In this document: positions 24,110 to 39,100 of the stretch, one piece after another
Position numbering within the stretch: position 1 is the first letter of the stretch
Layout of the letters: every line of letters starts with the position of its first letter
Assembly (NCBI RefSeq): GCF_000237925.1
Contig: NC_031498.1
Location: forward strand, 25,802,308-25,866,307
Direction of reading: 5' to 3'
Length of the DNA: 64,000 nucleotides
Source of the DNA: Schistosoma mansoni
Taxonomy: Eukaryota > Platyhelminthes > Trematoda > Strigeidida > Schistosomatidae
Program-made: the position numbers and the translations under genes
The notes under the pieces: model-generated
Told to the model about the DNA's origin: nothing
The model's input: only the letters and a program-made list of their open reading frames with translations
Databases searched by the model: none

Positions 24110-27100
24110 ATGAATTGTGATACTGCAACGAAAGATCGTGTTATTGGAGGGTTCACAGTTATAAATGAGAAAACAAAATCCAAAGCACATAATGTAGGTT
24201 CACTGAATAAATTGGTTTTGATGCATATTCGACAGGTCCAAGAAGTTCTCCCCTTTTGGATTACAAAGCCTGAACTTTTTTCATCTGACCTTAAACAATC
24301 TCTATCTGTCAATGAAGTAGCTAAGATTGGCGAATTTTTACGGCTGCGACTAAGTGAAATCGGCATCACTCATTTCTTTCCTGGTACTTAGCTAACTTTC
24401 TAATCATCAATTGGCGGTTATAGTTCAGTCTGCTGTAATCCCTTACATGTTAGATTGTTACTTCACATCTAAACATAGGCCATTATGTCGACCAAGAGAC
24501 ATATGTATTTGCGCACCGACAGGAAGCGGGAAAACACTAGCTTATGCTGTGCCAATCATCCAAGTACCGTTCGTCATTTTTTTATTTTCACTTAATTTAG
24601 CTATTTCTTAATAGGGTCCATAGATTTATTCGAGCTTTAATCATTGTCCCGGTCAGAGATTTGGCTGTTCAAGTGTACAAAACCTTCAGTCAGCTGGTTA
24701 ATGGAACAGATATTCAGGTTTGAAATGTATTCTATATTTTGAGTGGATAATTAGGTTGGAGTTCTTGCTGGCATCAAAAGTTTTAGTAAAGAACAAGAAG
24801 ATATTATAAACCTGTAAGTTTTGTAGTTATTAGATTGAATACCGATTTCAGTACAAATGAAAGTTACTCTGTCAAAGTTGACATTGTAATAGCTACACCT
24901 GGACGTTTAGTAGACCATTTGTACAATACTCCTGGTTTTAGTATGGAACGTTTAAGAATCCTGGTACGTTTGAATTGACTCGTTAATCTACCTGTTACTG
25001 TATTTTCATTTTCATTTTCTTGCTGGTTCAGTAGCAAATATTGAGACTACATTCTACATACTAGATCTTAAGCAACCAGTAGTATTATTGACCTTAAGCG
25101 TAACACTGTACATTTATATCTACTGTTAAATTGCTTCTAAAGTACTTATAACTTTTAACATTGCTGCACTTGTTAAATCAATGTTTGTAGATTCTAATTG
25201 TAACTCCGGGACTGGGTGGTTAAAAGGCAAGTGCTACCTTAGAAAGCTATGACTTCATTCCTTTTAATTATCAAAATGATTTTCGTACAAGAAGTTCCTA
25301 TATGACTGTTAAAATGTAAAAGAATTTACCAGTAATTAATGAGAATACAGATTGAAGTCAATGCTACTAGTATAAAACTAATATTTTACCTCTTCAACTG
25401 CGACGTCCTGAACAGATTATTATTTTAGACATATTTATTGGTCGTATGAGATCGTTTGTGTTATTTTTAGTCTTACTTATTTTACTCACGTGCAAAAGCT
25501 TCAATGAATATATTATTGTGTTAGATTGTGCAAATATTGATCAAACTAGTGATCAGGATTAATTTACAATTAACTGTTAGGTCTTCTGATGGTATTTTAT
25601 TAAATAATATCTGTTTACTATGTTGTATTTTAGGTAATCGATGAAGCCGATCGAGTGATAGTTGAAGAAAAACAAAACTGGTACCATACTTTAGAGGATG
25701 TATTGTACTATTACACATCTTCAACTAATCAAAATAGTTGGTCCAATGTCTCTGTACGCAAACGTTCAAGACCTATACCAACTGTTGGTTATCATTACGA
25801 TAGGAGTGTTGATATTACTTTACAAAAGGTAATAGTTTTATTATGTTATGAACTTGCTTTTATACTCATTACACTTATAATAATTACATAATTTCGCCAT
25901 GTTTTCTCATTTTAAGAAAACATTTCACTGATATGAATCGGTATCTCATAATGTGCTGATAACTCATCGTCACTGTGTAGATCATTTTGTATTTTACCTT
26001 ACATTAAATTATGGTAAAAATCCCATAGTAAGTAGTCTATTCTTAGTTTACGAACACAGTTTGCTGACGTTTTTTTTAGCAAATGATATGTGGTAGGACA
26101 TACTTGTCTAGCCTTAGTGATTATTCATGTCAGTTTTTAAATTAGTAATTAACTCCTGGAGAGATTTCCGAAGATCTACCTCCTGGAAGTCAGTTACTAA
26201 TAAGAGTAGTGGACTATCACTGAATTTATTTTTTCTTGAAAATCCTTTTAAACTGAAGACACTTTTTATTCTAAACCAAAATTAGCTAATCAGTTAATAA
26301 CTAGATAAGCTTCTTTTATTTTATTAGTTCTGTGTGTGTTTATATCTGTTTTCCTTGATTTTATGCAAGTATTGCAAGTATTTCAACTAACTGTTTCTTA
26401 ACAGACGAGAATAAAATCCATAAACTTCTTGTACAAATGATTGAATAGCTTCATCATTAAGAATATTACTTCAACTGTTCAATTAAAACTTTATCTCATT
26501 CAGGTTTGATCAGATGAATATTTGTGTTTTCAAGAAAAGGAATTTAATTCAATACATATTTTTGAAAGTTGTAATGCACTATCTATTTATTTGACCTAAA
26601 GGTCTGATCCACAAAGCAGTGGAGCAACGTCAGCAGATTTAGTCCCATGGTAGCCGGTGACCGACAATAGGTTCACATACCAATTGTTCCCTCAAGATCC
26701 TAGAGCTCATAAGCACCATTGGTCTGGAACCAGGGTTTTTCAACTCCCTTAGGTATTTTCTTCATATCCATCAACCCGGTTAAAGCACTGGTCATTCACT
26801 TTTCGTCCTCTCAATTCGGTAAATAACACCCTTCGTCACGAGAAGGCAGTGAGTAGGACTTCCCTGGTAGTGGCTGTATATACGTATACATATGAGAGCA
26901 TTTCGAAAAGGAGAGCTGACTCTCCCCACCCTTGACCGTATCAGGGCATTATAAATCCATCACTTGTTCTATGTAAAGTTGAATAATTGGTTGCGACCAT
27001 AAAATCTAAGATTAGAGGTACTATGATAGAATCTCTCTTCTTGTACAAAATTTGAATGAAACACTTCAAGATTAAAATGAGATTGTAACAGAATTAATAG

Positions 27101-30100
27101 ATCAGTTTCATAACACTGAAGTTATAATATACAGACTATTGAGTTATTTGTACTTATTTTTAGCCTCAGGCATCATTTATCTATGCATTCAGTGAGATCA
27201 AGTTCGAATGGACGTGACTCGCATAAACCTCGGAATTCAATTAGAACAATTTCATGATTCTATAAATAGAAGTTTAAAAGCCAAAAAAGTTACATTCCAA
27301 AAGCTATTAAAAATTCAGTTTTATGAATATATTTAGAACAATAAGAAGTCTTTTTGTTAGCGGGACGTAGATTGGATTAAAGCATGTTCATGCATGATGG
27401 TGTTGCTGCGCGCTGATTGGCTAATTCTAAACTAATCAGCTCGGGCATATTATTGGAGAAAAATCTAGAAGCTTCTTATGTATATACTATAAATATATGA
27501 ACGTTATTCAAAATCAGTGATTGCTGTTCACTTATCATTATTATTTTGAATACAATTTCATTCCTGTTCAACGTGTTCTGATTTTGGGGTCTTGTTGAGT
27601 GTCATCGTATAAGAATACTAAGCAATAGGAATAGCTGAGTCGTTTATATAGCAAAATACAATTATAATACTTTTTCATTCCTTAGGTCTTATGTATTAAG
27701 TGTGTCTTATACTTTTTCCGCAGAACTTTCCTACTACCACTTATACGTTTACTGCTTCTACTCTGGAATTTGTCCTGAATACTTCATCTCACTGTTTCGA
27801 TATATGGTGTTGTAGTGAACAGAACACCGGTTGGGGACAATCGAATGTATTTAAGCACAAATTACAGACTATCTCACTAAATTCTGATAACCATACAGCA
27901 AACAGTTAATTTGCAAAATAACAACCAATTGTCTCAATCTTCACTGTTCCTTCTGTAAATATCAGTTCATCTTCTCTAATTTCATTGTGCATGCATTTTC
28001 CTACCAATTGCGCTTCATTTCAGTTCTTTCCTTATCGGTCTTCTGCCAAAATACATTTTATGACTGACCCTCACGATATACTACTTATATGGATATAAGT
28101 AGACCACACCACAGTGTTGTAACTTGAACCGATGTGTCAGGTTTTGCGTCGCTTATGATTGACCGATTGATCACAACTGATTAGACGACTAAATTTTGTT
28201 AGTCTAATTCACTATCAGATGGGTCAAAACAACCACTAATGAAGTAGATAGCTTATATATACAGTAATGAATATAATGTCACTAATTCATAAAAGGGGTA
28301 CATAATGTATACAAATTGGGTTAGAACGTAATAATGATGAAACAAGTAGTAATATTTACATACAGCAAATAAAATTAATTAGGGGGAACAATAAAGCATT
28401 CTTTTTTTACCTTCATTTAGTATTGTTTGTTTGAATCTTCCCATCGATGTGTTAGGACTGCAACTGGTCAGTCTCTAATTGGCATATGTGCATACTGTGC
28501 GTATTGCCTCGATATCAGGACTCAGTAGCTGAGTGAATAACGCGATGGCGTTTGAAGCGAAAAGTACTAGGTTCTAGTCCCAGAGTGAACATCAACTCTG
28601 AGATGCAGGTACATCCAGCTGATGAATCCCAAATAGGACGAAACGCGCGTCCTAGATTCCACTGGTAGCCACTATCCATCCATTCTTTTTTACCGCTCGA
28701 TATGAATAATTCAGTGTCATTTTTTACATTTTGTCCCACCTTTATTTTATTACCTTTTTTTGGTGTAACTTCAGATACTTGTTTCTGCCACACTGACTCA
28801 TGATCCAGAACCACTGAAACAGTTTAATTTATACTTTCCTATTTTATTCACTTCAAATCGAATCCGCCACGATGAAAACCATATTGATGCAGTTCCACAT
28901 GATCACAAGAACGCAGAAAATAATTCGTCTGAAATAAAAAAGCAAGAGAAATGCGATGAAAATAGAGAAATCCCTAATGTTATTTCACATGTAAAATCAA
29001 GTGAAAATCATACGACTGCAGGTGTTGGTCAGTTTATGGTCCCTGAAAGTTTAGAGGTAATCTTTACAATCATTTTCAAAATGAAGAATAAATATTTAGT
29101 GAAATATGATTTCTTACACACTCAATAGTATTTATACCTAGAGAATGTAAAAGATAGATCCACTATTTTGCGCACTGCTGAGGAGTCCCACAGTAGGACG
29201 AAACGGCCGTTCAGTGCTTCCAGGTTTTCCACGGTGGTCTAGCTTCAATTGACTCATGAATTCAACTATATACAAAAATTACTTTAAAATCTCCACAGAA
29301 AACCCCCTAATCACTCAATAGTGACGTGGCTTTGTTGAAGTGCACACCATTTTTGAATAAGATGGGCCTTATCAAATGTTCTATGATGGGTAACATTTGA
29401 ACATTTGCACTCCGTATAAAGTCAGAAATACATTCTGGACACGGATATGAAAACTGAGATCAGTTTTTGTCAAGGGACACCATATATGTTGATGACAAGG
29501 TATACCCGTTTTCTGATCAAATGATGTTTATGTTGTGCAAAAATTCAGTATATCTTACATAATAGATGTGGAGCACAACACAAAATATTGAAAACATGTT
29601 AGCTGCTAGTATTTACTCATTGAGGTCTTCGAAGTATTTTTTGTGTCTGATAAAACTACCAAGTAGTAAATTGGTTAAACATTCATCAACTGAGTTGGTT
29701 AGGATTTGTGGTAGGTAATTTTATGTCAGATTTAAAGAAGACTAGAGATGACCAGACCAAATCTATACTATCAGTTCACGAAGTTGTTAACTGTTGACTT
29801 GAACTGCTTCAGACAAGTTTGCATCACTGGTAACTTATTCTGATAGTATCAATATGATAATGGTGATAACTGTTTATTACGATTCGATGCCATGATTCCC
29901 CAACTTCTTTCTCTCATACCTCCAGCTACTCCAAAAGACAAAATTTGTAAGGAAGATTTGTTCATTAGGAACTGAAAAAAAGATTAATTCACTTTGAATT
30001 CATTCCATTATATACATATTAAATTCAGTGATTATTAGTTAAAGTAATTATCACACAGTTCGTATGGTTGGATGTTATACTAAATAAAAGTTAGATGAAT

Positions 30101-33100
30101 ATAAATCATGATCTTATGCTTTACCTCTTCCCCAATATCTATAAGGGAGTCGATGACCGAAGTGTTATTTTATTCACTAATGATGAAATTATGATACAAC
30201 TGTTTAATCGTATATATTTTCAAAACATTTCTCAAGTTTTGATTGTTGAAATTAAACAAAATTGTCTGCAGAGAAAGTAAGTCTGTAATTAAAGCTACGA
30301 GTTGGTTGATTTAGCTGTTAGTTATTAGCGTTTCAAGTCCCTAAGTGATATAACACAAAGTCGTCCCCTGTGTCACAAACGTATTTCACTTCTCATCTTC
30401 CTTTAAACTCTAGGCACTTCATTACTCGGTGTATTTGTTTTCCACTCATGTGATTCTGCTGTGAAGTTACAGTGACCCTTATGCTTAAATGCCTAGATAC
30501 TGAATTCCAAATTGTTTTATAGTTCCTAAAAGTGTCCAACTCTTAAATCCCAAAGAGAAAGTACAGAAAAAACTTTTCTTCGAAGGTTAAATACTTGCAA
30601 AAACGATGGTATTCGTGGGTTTGTGAATGACCTTGATATTGTAAAAGTCTTTTCGAAAGACGCGAAAAGCGATGATGTATTCAGTAATCTCCTAATCAGA
30701 ATAAGGAAAGCAGAATTAATTATTTTTTAGATTTCCTTTGAAAGCTTCCAAAAGTCACTTATTGGTCGAAGTAATTTCATCATTTCCCTTATATTTTTGG
30801 GAATCGTTCCAAGCAATTATCTAGATATTCCAACAATGCTAAGCTGCATTAAGTTACTTAAGTCTCCCGTTTTATCTTGTATTCTGATTGTTGATATTTC
30901 TAAAGTAGTTTTCATAAAAAGTATATTAACATTTGAGTCATTTTGTTAGTGGAATCCGTCATTCACTTGTGTAACCTAATGGACACGACTTATTTATTTA
31001 TTTATACACATAAATATTGGTACAAAGGGGTACCAGATACATATGCGCCGCACAAATCTCATTCGGTTTGTGTGAGGGCTGTGATACTACCCAGGTGCCC
31101 AAACTGAAACAGGTGGTTTTCTTAAGGGGTCACACTCGGAGCCTTTGACCTAAAGATCTGATCCACAAGACAGTGGAGCACCGTGAGGAGATGCAGTCCC
31201 ATGGTAGCCGGTGACTAACAATTGATTCGTACGCCATTTGTTCCCTCAGGATCCTGGAGTCCATGTGCACCATTGATTTGGAATGAGGGTTTTCCAACTC
31301 CCCTAGGTGGACTCGCCATGTCCATCAACTCGTCACAAAGTAAATTTGCTAAGTTAAGGTATTACAGAACTTTTATAGACTTGCTTGCGTGTATGGATTT
31401 TAATGTATTTACATCTCGTTCTACCAGAAGATATACAAGGAGAAAGATATGAATGAAGCGGATAGTTAGTATCTGATAAGATAACACCTGCCAAGAGTTT
31501 GCAAGACTTAAGATGTCTATCCACAAGCATATTAATAATGACTTCAAAAGATTCACCACATACCTTGCAAACCGCCTTCAGCACTCTACGCAAAACAGCA
31601 AAGTCTTTTCTCAAAAGCCCAGGAAAGAATAATGGAGAACAATATAGAATAATAGGTAATATGCAGGAATTTACAAATTGTAAGAGTAAATGGCGAGTAA
31701 TCCCAAAAGCATGCAGCCTCTTTATGTAGTATGTCAAACGGTAAACTTTTTTCGATAAGAGTAAAACATGAGAAGACCAAGAAAGATCAGAGGAAAAAAT
31801 GACACCAAGATATTTGACCTTCGACACTGTGTTTATTAAGGATTCTCCAATGGCACAAGCATTATGTGATCCCAAAATAGAGTGTAGGTTCTGTCCATGT
31901 CTCAAGCTAAAATTAACAGCTTGACATTTAGATGGATTGAGTAAGAGACCATTACCAACAGACCACCTTTCAATACGAGATAAAAACTCATGCATTGTGG
32001 TCATTGCTATTGGTCAATTGATGTATTCAAGATTTTTTATACATTTAATTTCTCAGTTTTACTGTCCATATGTGTTAAACGTGTAAAACTAAAAAAAGAT
32101 ACTTAATTTTCATTACTTGTTTATTTTAAACTAAAGGAATTTCTTGTAACTGCAAAACCAGATATTCGTGTATTGTTTCTTGTGTATTTGGTGCGTCAAA
32201 AACATAAAAAACGTATCTTATGCTTTGCAAATACAGTAGATTGTGCTAAACGTTTAAATATGCTTTTGGCTAGCTTTAAAGGTATAAAGAGTAAATTCTT
32301 ATCAAGTCATTTACATCCGGATAAACGTCAAAGAATATTAAATCTATTCAGTGTTGGACAGTGTCAAGTAAGTAATGTAATAGCTATTGATAATTGTTTT
32401 CTTTGTAGCCAATTTCATTGGACTTATTACCAGGCTCTACATTAGAACTTTTTGTCATGACTGAACAACTTCTATTATAATGTATCTAATTGTGTAAATT
32501 GTTACTTTTCGTTATTGTTATTCCCATCCAACTTAGTGGAGTAGACCCACTGTACTTTCACTGAATGGTTATCAGGTATTCAACTGGGTATGTGAATAAA
32601 TCGTCATAGACGATATGCTCACTTCATACTCATGCCAAAAGCAGGCTTAGTGTAAAACCCTGTGCACTGGTTACAACACAGTTTTTGATCTACTCTCCGG
32701 CCCACCCCCAATGAGACCTTATAGGCCCTTCTAAACGAGTCTGTTGAGGCATCAAAAGAAAGTTTTTTCTAGTGCCACAGTCACACTCTCAATTCAAGTC
32801 TATCTCTCTCCTCATGTAATCAAGATTAAGACAGAATGGGTGATTAGCCCGATCTCCACCTGACTTATGCAGAATGGGTGGTCGGTCCAATCTCTTTTGT
32901 CCCGGTTGAGTTATTTCTTGGAAGTGGAAGTGCAAGTCGGTGTTTGCTATCTATACAGAATTGAACTGGTGGTTTATTGGTTGAAGTATTCAATATTCAA
33001 CAAAAAATGGCCACACACTCCAACCTCACTTTAGACACCTCAGTATGGCATCAGTTTAATATCACTAACCTTCAAACGAGCAATGTGGCTTGGAACTGAT

Positions 33101-36100
33101 TACATGAATATGTACTTGGTAAGTGACTATACTTCTTCATTGTTATTGAAGTGGCAAATAACAACTAGTGACCGGGAGAGATGTCACTATTCTTTGTTAG
33201 TTTTTGTTATATCCCCTGGTGAATTATGAATGGTAAATCTGAGGTCTATTTATGGACAAATGTAATATGCTTATTTCCTATTGTACAGTTGTTAAACAAC
33301 TGACCTAATCGTATTCATGTTCCTCTTTTCATAACCTTTATGTTGACCTTTGAACTATTATTATTGATTACTTTCCCCCTATCCACAGCCACATTGGCCA
33401 ATTATTGTACAAATGTTATTTTTCTATTTTTTGGTATAATGTGGTCTGTTTGGTTAGTATATAAACCCAGTATGCTTGTGAATAATGATTCATATTGCCG
33501 AGGCTGTTATTTGTGTTCTGGACTTAACTGGCTGGGCTAGGCAGTAGCAGGGCCTATACGCACTCAAGACTGCTCGTACGATTTCATGTATCATTTGCGT
33601 CCGATCAAAAAATTCACTCCTCTCTAAATTGGCGTTCATATATTACATTGAGCACCCATACGTTATAACAGTTTTGTTACAGACCTACCGATAGAGATAG
33701 TTCTGTTCATTCATGACTTTTGAAGGATTGACTTTGTTCCTAGTGGTTCTTTGATAAATTAGAGTACACGAATAATATTATTCTATTGGACACATTCGAT
33801 GCTGAAAAGCTCTAGGATCTTCTAAATAAATAAAATAAAAATCTGAGTATGTTTTGTAAATATCTTCCTGTTGTTAAATGTTAAATAGTACTCAAGAAGT
33901 GGTTTACATCATTTGGATTGAAGATTATAAGTTTGATAATTGATCACTTTCTTGGAAAGTTTTATAGGCTTTCATATACTCATTGTCACAATCCTAGCGT
34001 GAATACAAATGAAGAATATTTCAGGCTACAGAAATTCCAAAATTTTCATATGGTTTTTTTCAGATAACAGGCTTCCGCCTATCAACTCTCATGAAGGAGC
34101 ATAGAACCTATGCTCTTGCTTAACTAATACAGTTTAAATATCCGACCTAATCATTTCCTCAAAACTGAAGACTGCCAATTTACTCTCTTCACCATAACCA
34201 CACATAATCTGAAAGTAGCAATAGTTTCTAATCAAAAATCTGCCAAAACAAGAAAAAAGGATTAATATGACCGGATAATAACTTTGTACAGTTATATTTA
34301 CATGGTCTTTGGGATTGGAATCATATGTTGACAAATATAGACGTCATCTAATCATCAGGGAACTAAGGAGATCGATTGAGGATATTTTATGGGAGAATAA
34401 ATACTGAGCTCTTATTTTTACAAGATAATATATAGAAAGAAGTTTACCCTGTTTGTTGTTTTGCGGGATATGAACCCTACCCTTATACACTAATTTCTAT
34501 TTCATTTTTAAAAATCATACTTACCTTCTTTTCTCTACCTCTTTACAATCTCATGTTCTTATTGTGTGGTGCATATATATCTTGGTACCGCTTTTTACCA
34601 ATATGTATCAACTTAAATAAATGGAACAGAAAATATCGTAGAAAACAGTTATAAGACATTCACGGTCTTAACAAGTGAATTAAGTTTAGACGTGAACGTC
34701 TTGGGTTCGATTCCTCATGGGGTAGTAGATACACTCTACCTACAGTTTGTCATATTTGGTATGATGACATACCCTTTAGATAGTTCAGGTTGGGTAAGTT
34801 TGATTATTTTTTTTTGTCTGAAAAACTGTCGGTGAAATATGGTAGATAAAGTTTATATAGTTAAACAATAAAATACTTTCCGGAAAAAAACTTTCGGGTA
34901 AATGACAGTTCAACCTGAGTAAAAGAATTTGTAAACGATTTACATTATTAAAAAAGCTTGATATAAAAATTTACATTTTATCTTAAAAATTCCAAAACAT
35001 TTACAGATTCTAGTTTGCACAGATTCTATGGCTCGTGGCATAGATATTAACGATGTGGAATGTGTCGTATCTTATGATGTACCACCTAGTATCAAAATCT
35101 ACATTCATCGAATTGGACGTACAGCTAGAGCTGGTAAAAAAGGAACTGCATACAATTTATTGTCAACTAACCAGGTAAGCAAATTACTTTTTGTTCCTTA
35201 AGTGTTCTGGTTATTTATAGTTTCTTTACTGAATGCCAACTTCGTATATTGTGCCTAAATAGTAGATTATGTTTCATCAAAGTGAAATACATTTCTTTCG
35301 TGATAAAGTTTTACATTAAATGTAGCTGAATATTTTTTCGTACGTATACTATTAGAAAACAATGAGTAAGTATCATAAGTATGTTATCTATTTATCCAGA
35401 TCCGAATAACTGGAATAAACTTCGACTTCGGATCCTATATCCCAAGAAAGTCTTTACCTCTCATTCTCTCAAAACAATCATTTACCTAGGGTAAATTAAA
35501 TAAAATTAGATTTCAAACTAAAACCATGTGGATGCGCACTGCTGAGGAGTCCCACAATAGGACGGAACGGCCGTCTAGTGCTTCCAGATTTCCATGGTGG
35601 TCTAGCTTCAATTGACTCATGATCTTAACTATAAAACCATGTGATTGCAAATCCATGAATGAACAAAATATTGAACCGCATGTTCAGAAGGTTCTATTGT
35701 TAAATTTCCATACTTACTTCAGTTTGTGATTTCATCTTGTCTAACTGAAATAATTTGTCAAAAGTTATCAGTAACTCATAAACACATACAGGTTGGTATA
35801 ACCATGTATGGGCCACACTTTGTGAGCAGGTAAGGTTTATTGATATTACCCAGATCTTTAAACCGAAGTAGGTGTACCAGGCTCGAACCACTGAATCGTT
35901 GATTCGCTTAATTGGGCTAAAGGAATATCAACAAACCTTAAACTGAAGTTGGTATTTTCAAGGATTCTTACTCTATATCGTTGAGTGAATTTCTCACACA
36001 TGTGTATCTATGGTGAATGTTTTTATTACCTAGTATCTTTCTCCTAGTATAGCGTTTTTTTAGCGAGTTGGTTTTCTACGGGATGGGGTCGCTAACCCCA

Positions 36101-39100
36101 TGCCCAACCCTCCTCCTTTACCCGGGCTTGGGACCGGCAGTAATCCCCAGAGGAGCTACAGGCGGAGTTAGTATCTTTCTCCTATTTGATTCATATAGTT
36201 TTCATTCTTTGTTTGCTTTGTTTAATCAATTTCCTCTTATTTTGTGACTAATCGATTTACTAAACTATTGTTACCCTTAATTGGTGTTTATTCTCATTCT
36301 CTATACCAAAACTTTTTCAATCCTCATTGAAAAAGAATTTTCATCACTTTGACTAGTGTATATTCTAGCTATGCTTAATACAATGTTAGGGCTTTCCATA
36401 ATACTTTTTTATTGTAGATCAAAGTCAACTAAGTACTTACTTCGACTCTATCACGTTCCCATTTAATTTATGCCATTTACCTATTAACACATCAGATAAA
36501 CTTATCTGTAAATCCTCATTTAAGTCTTCTGAACTATCCGGGTTTATTGGTTCAGGTGAATGATCAGTCTGAATAAGGCGATTGTTGATTTGATTTCATT
36601 TAGTCCGAATATAAAATATATTTCGTAATGTAATACATAGTGTGAAGCATATAAAAATGCAACTCAATTTTTACTTAACATATTGTATCCAACTCAATCT
36701 TCAGTTGCTATTCTGAAGGACATGAATTCGAGTTTCTGGAGATTGTATTTTGCACATCACTGGTGATTTTCAATCAATATGAAATCTGTATGTTACAGTC
36801 CGCTACATCATTTGGACTTTCAAACAACCATTACAAATTTCAGAGCGTCATAGTGTTGTGTGTTACTGAGAAATTATATTAGCCTCGTTAAATTTGTTGG
36901 TTGGCAAAGTGTTATCAAAGCTGAACACTATAATATCAGCTTAATTGCCATTGGAAAAGACTAGATTGCATAAATGCCTTTATATCGTCTATTAGTTGCC
37001 TAACTTTTACATTTCATACAAAAGTATCTCCGTACATACTCAGTGATAAATTATGTTAGCTTTGTTAGCTAGTAGTCGGAGGCAACCTGTGTGGTAATGA
37101 AAGTACTTGTGACTAGTCACTTAGTGTGGACAAACAAGCACTCAGCTTACTATTAAATAAATGATATCCTTTCCTTTTATTGAATTTGTTACGTCCTTGA
37201 ATCTTTCTACCCACTTTGTGCCGAGTATGACTTGTCTAATGTAGATTAAGACCCGATAGGCTGACTGGCTTAACCTTGAAGCTAATATGCTTGAGTTCGA
37301 AGTGGGGGTAGAGAGACGAAAACTATCCTATCCCTGATTGGCTGGCAAGCACGAGAGAGAAGACAAAGGCAGCTGGAACACTAATCACTTTATTCCAACC
37401 CCGATCTAGCACTCGAATTCCCAATTCAGATTAGGGTGAAAAGTTACATGAATAAATAGATGACTAAGCTGACCACAACGTACAATAATTAGAAAAATAC
37501 AATTATGTCCAAAACTGGGGGATTATAGTAGAAAATAGGGTACAAAAGATTACGTCTAAATGACAATAACTTTACAACAGAAAATGCTATGGCAATGAAT
37601 TATACATCAAACGAAAGCTTATGATCTGTAGAATAGGCTAGGGACAAAAGTAAATGTTACAGTTTTACAAGCTTTGAATTAAATGAATTAACGTCCCCAA
37701 AAATAGCTTCCGTAATTTGTTAAGGCTTCTTGTTTTGCGGTTCACATCAGATTTCTACTCCGAACTCACTGAGAGTGACTACTTGTAACTGTGTTGTATA
37801 AAATATCACTTAGCGTTTTTACCTTAGTTCTTTATTCTTGTTCGTGAATCGTGTATCTGATATCAAGTGATCTAGTTTCTGTATTGTGTACCGTTTATGT
37901 ATCCAATTTAGCGTATCATGCTGCAAAGAGAGATAGAGAGAGAAGAAGAATATTTTAAAACATCCGTTATATCAGAAACCTTAGGCCTAGGTTTCTTGTC
38001 AATTGCCACCCGTCAGCAAGGTATACTAGCAATTTTAATGCAACTGTCGCTTGTGAAATTCGAACTCGCACTACTCAGCTCCACATTTTGAGATGTTATC
38101 ATCGAGCTATTCGGTCTTCAGCTAATCTCCTGTAGGACTAAGATATGTACAACTGACTATTCATGAGTAGTGACCAATCAATTTTATGTTCGTTTTCTTC
38201 CTTTTTCATTTTTGTTACACTCCTTTTTTCTAATTGTTATTGTTTGTTGCCTTTGTTGTCAGTTTTATCACTTTAAGAAAGATCTCAAGCTTGCTGGTAG
38301 AAAAAAAATTAAACAATTACAATTTCATCAAAGTAAATGGTCACATTTCAATGCAGAATATCAGGTTGCATTGAGGAATTATGAAATGAGTATAAAGGTG
38401 AGGGTATATTTTATTTATTTTATTTAAACATATAAATATTGGTACAAGGAAGCACCAGATATATATGCGCCTCACAAATCTCATTTGATTTGTGTGAGAG
38501 CTGTGATAATGCCCGGGTGCCCAAACTGAAACAGGTGGTTTTCTTAGGGGGCCACACCCGGAGCCTTTGACCTAAAGATCTGATCCACAAGGCAGTGGTG
38601 TATTGTGGGGAGATGCAGTCCCATGGTAGCCGGTGACCAATGATTGGTTCATACTCCATTTGTTCCCTCAGGATAATGGAGCCCATGTGCACCATTGGTT
38701 TGGGATCAGGGTTTTCCAACTCCCCTAGGTGGACGCGCCGTGTCCACCAACCCGGTTAAAGCTCTGAACATTCGTTTTTCGTCCTCTCAATTTCGTAAAC
38801 AACAATGTGGTACGAGAAGGCAGTGAGTAGGACTTCCCTGGTAGAGGCTATATACGCGTGGTCATGTGAGAGCATTTGTAGAGGGATAGCTGACTCTCCC
38901 CACTCTCGGCCGTAACAGGGCATTTGTGGGCAAAGTTGAGAGTATATTGAATTTTAAATTTGTTACTTTTTTGAAAACATTTTTAAAAAATGCAGTTCGA
39001 TTTGATTAAATTATAGGCATAAAAAATGCATAAAAGCTAATTGTACATAAAGGCGGCCAACATGAGCATCTTGGCTACTTGTTCCTGCTATCTAGATACT

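Noticed and set aside
24576-24616. DDX51 intron 2 ending at TTAATAG (24615)
   Set aside because: That acceptor puts a stop in frame; TTTAG at 24600 restores a reading that matches the family ([13 protein letters not shown]).
28515-28814. Minus-strand 99-codon open frame
   Set aside because: Covers the Sm-alpha SINE and DDX51 exon 7 in antisense; no own support.
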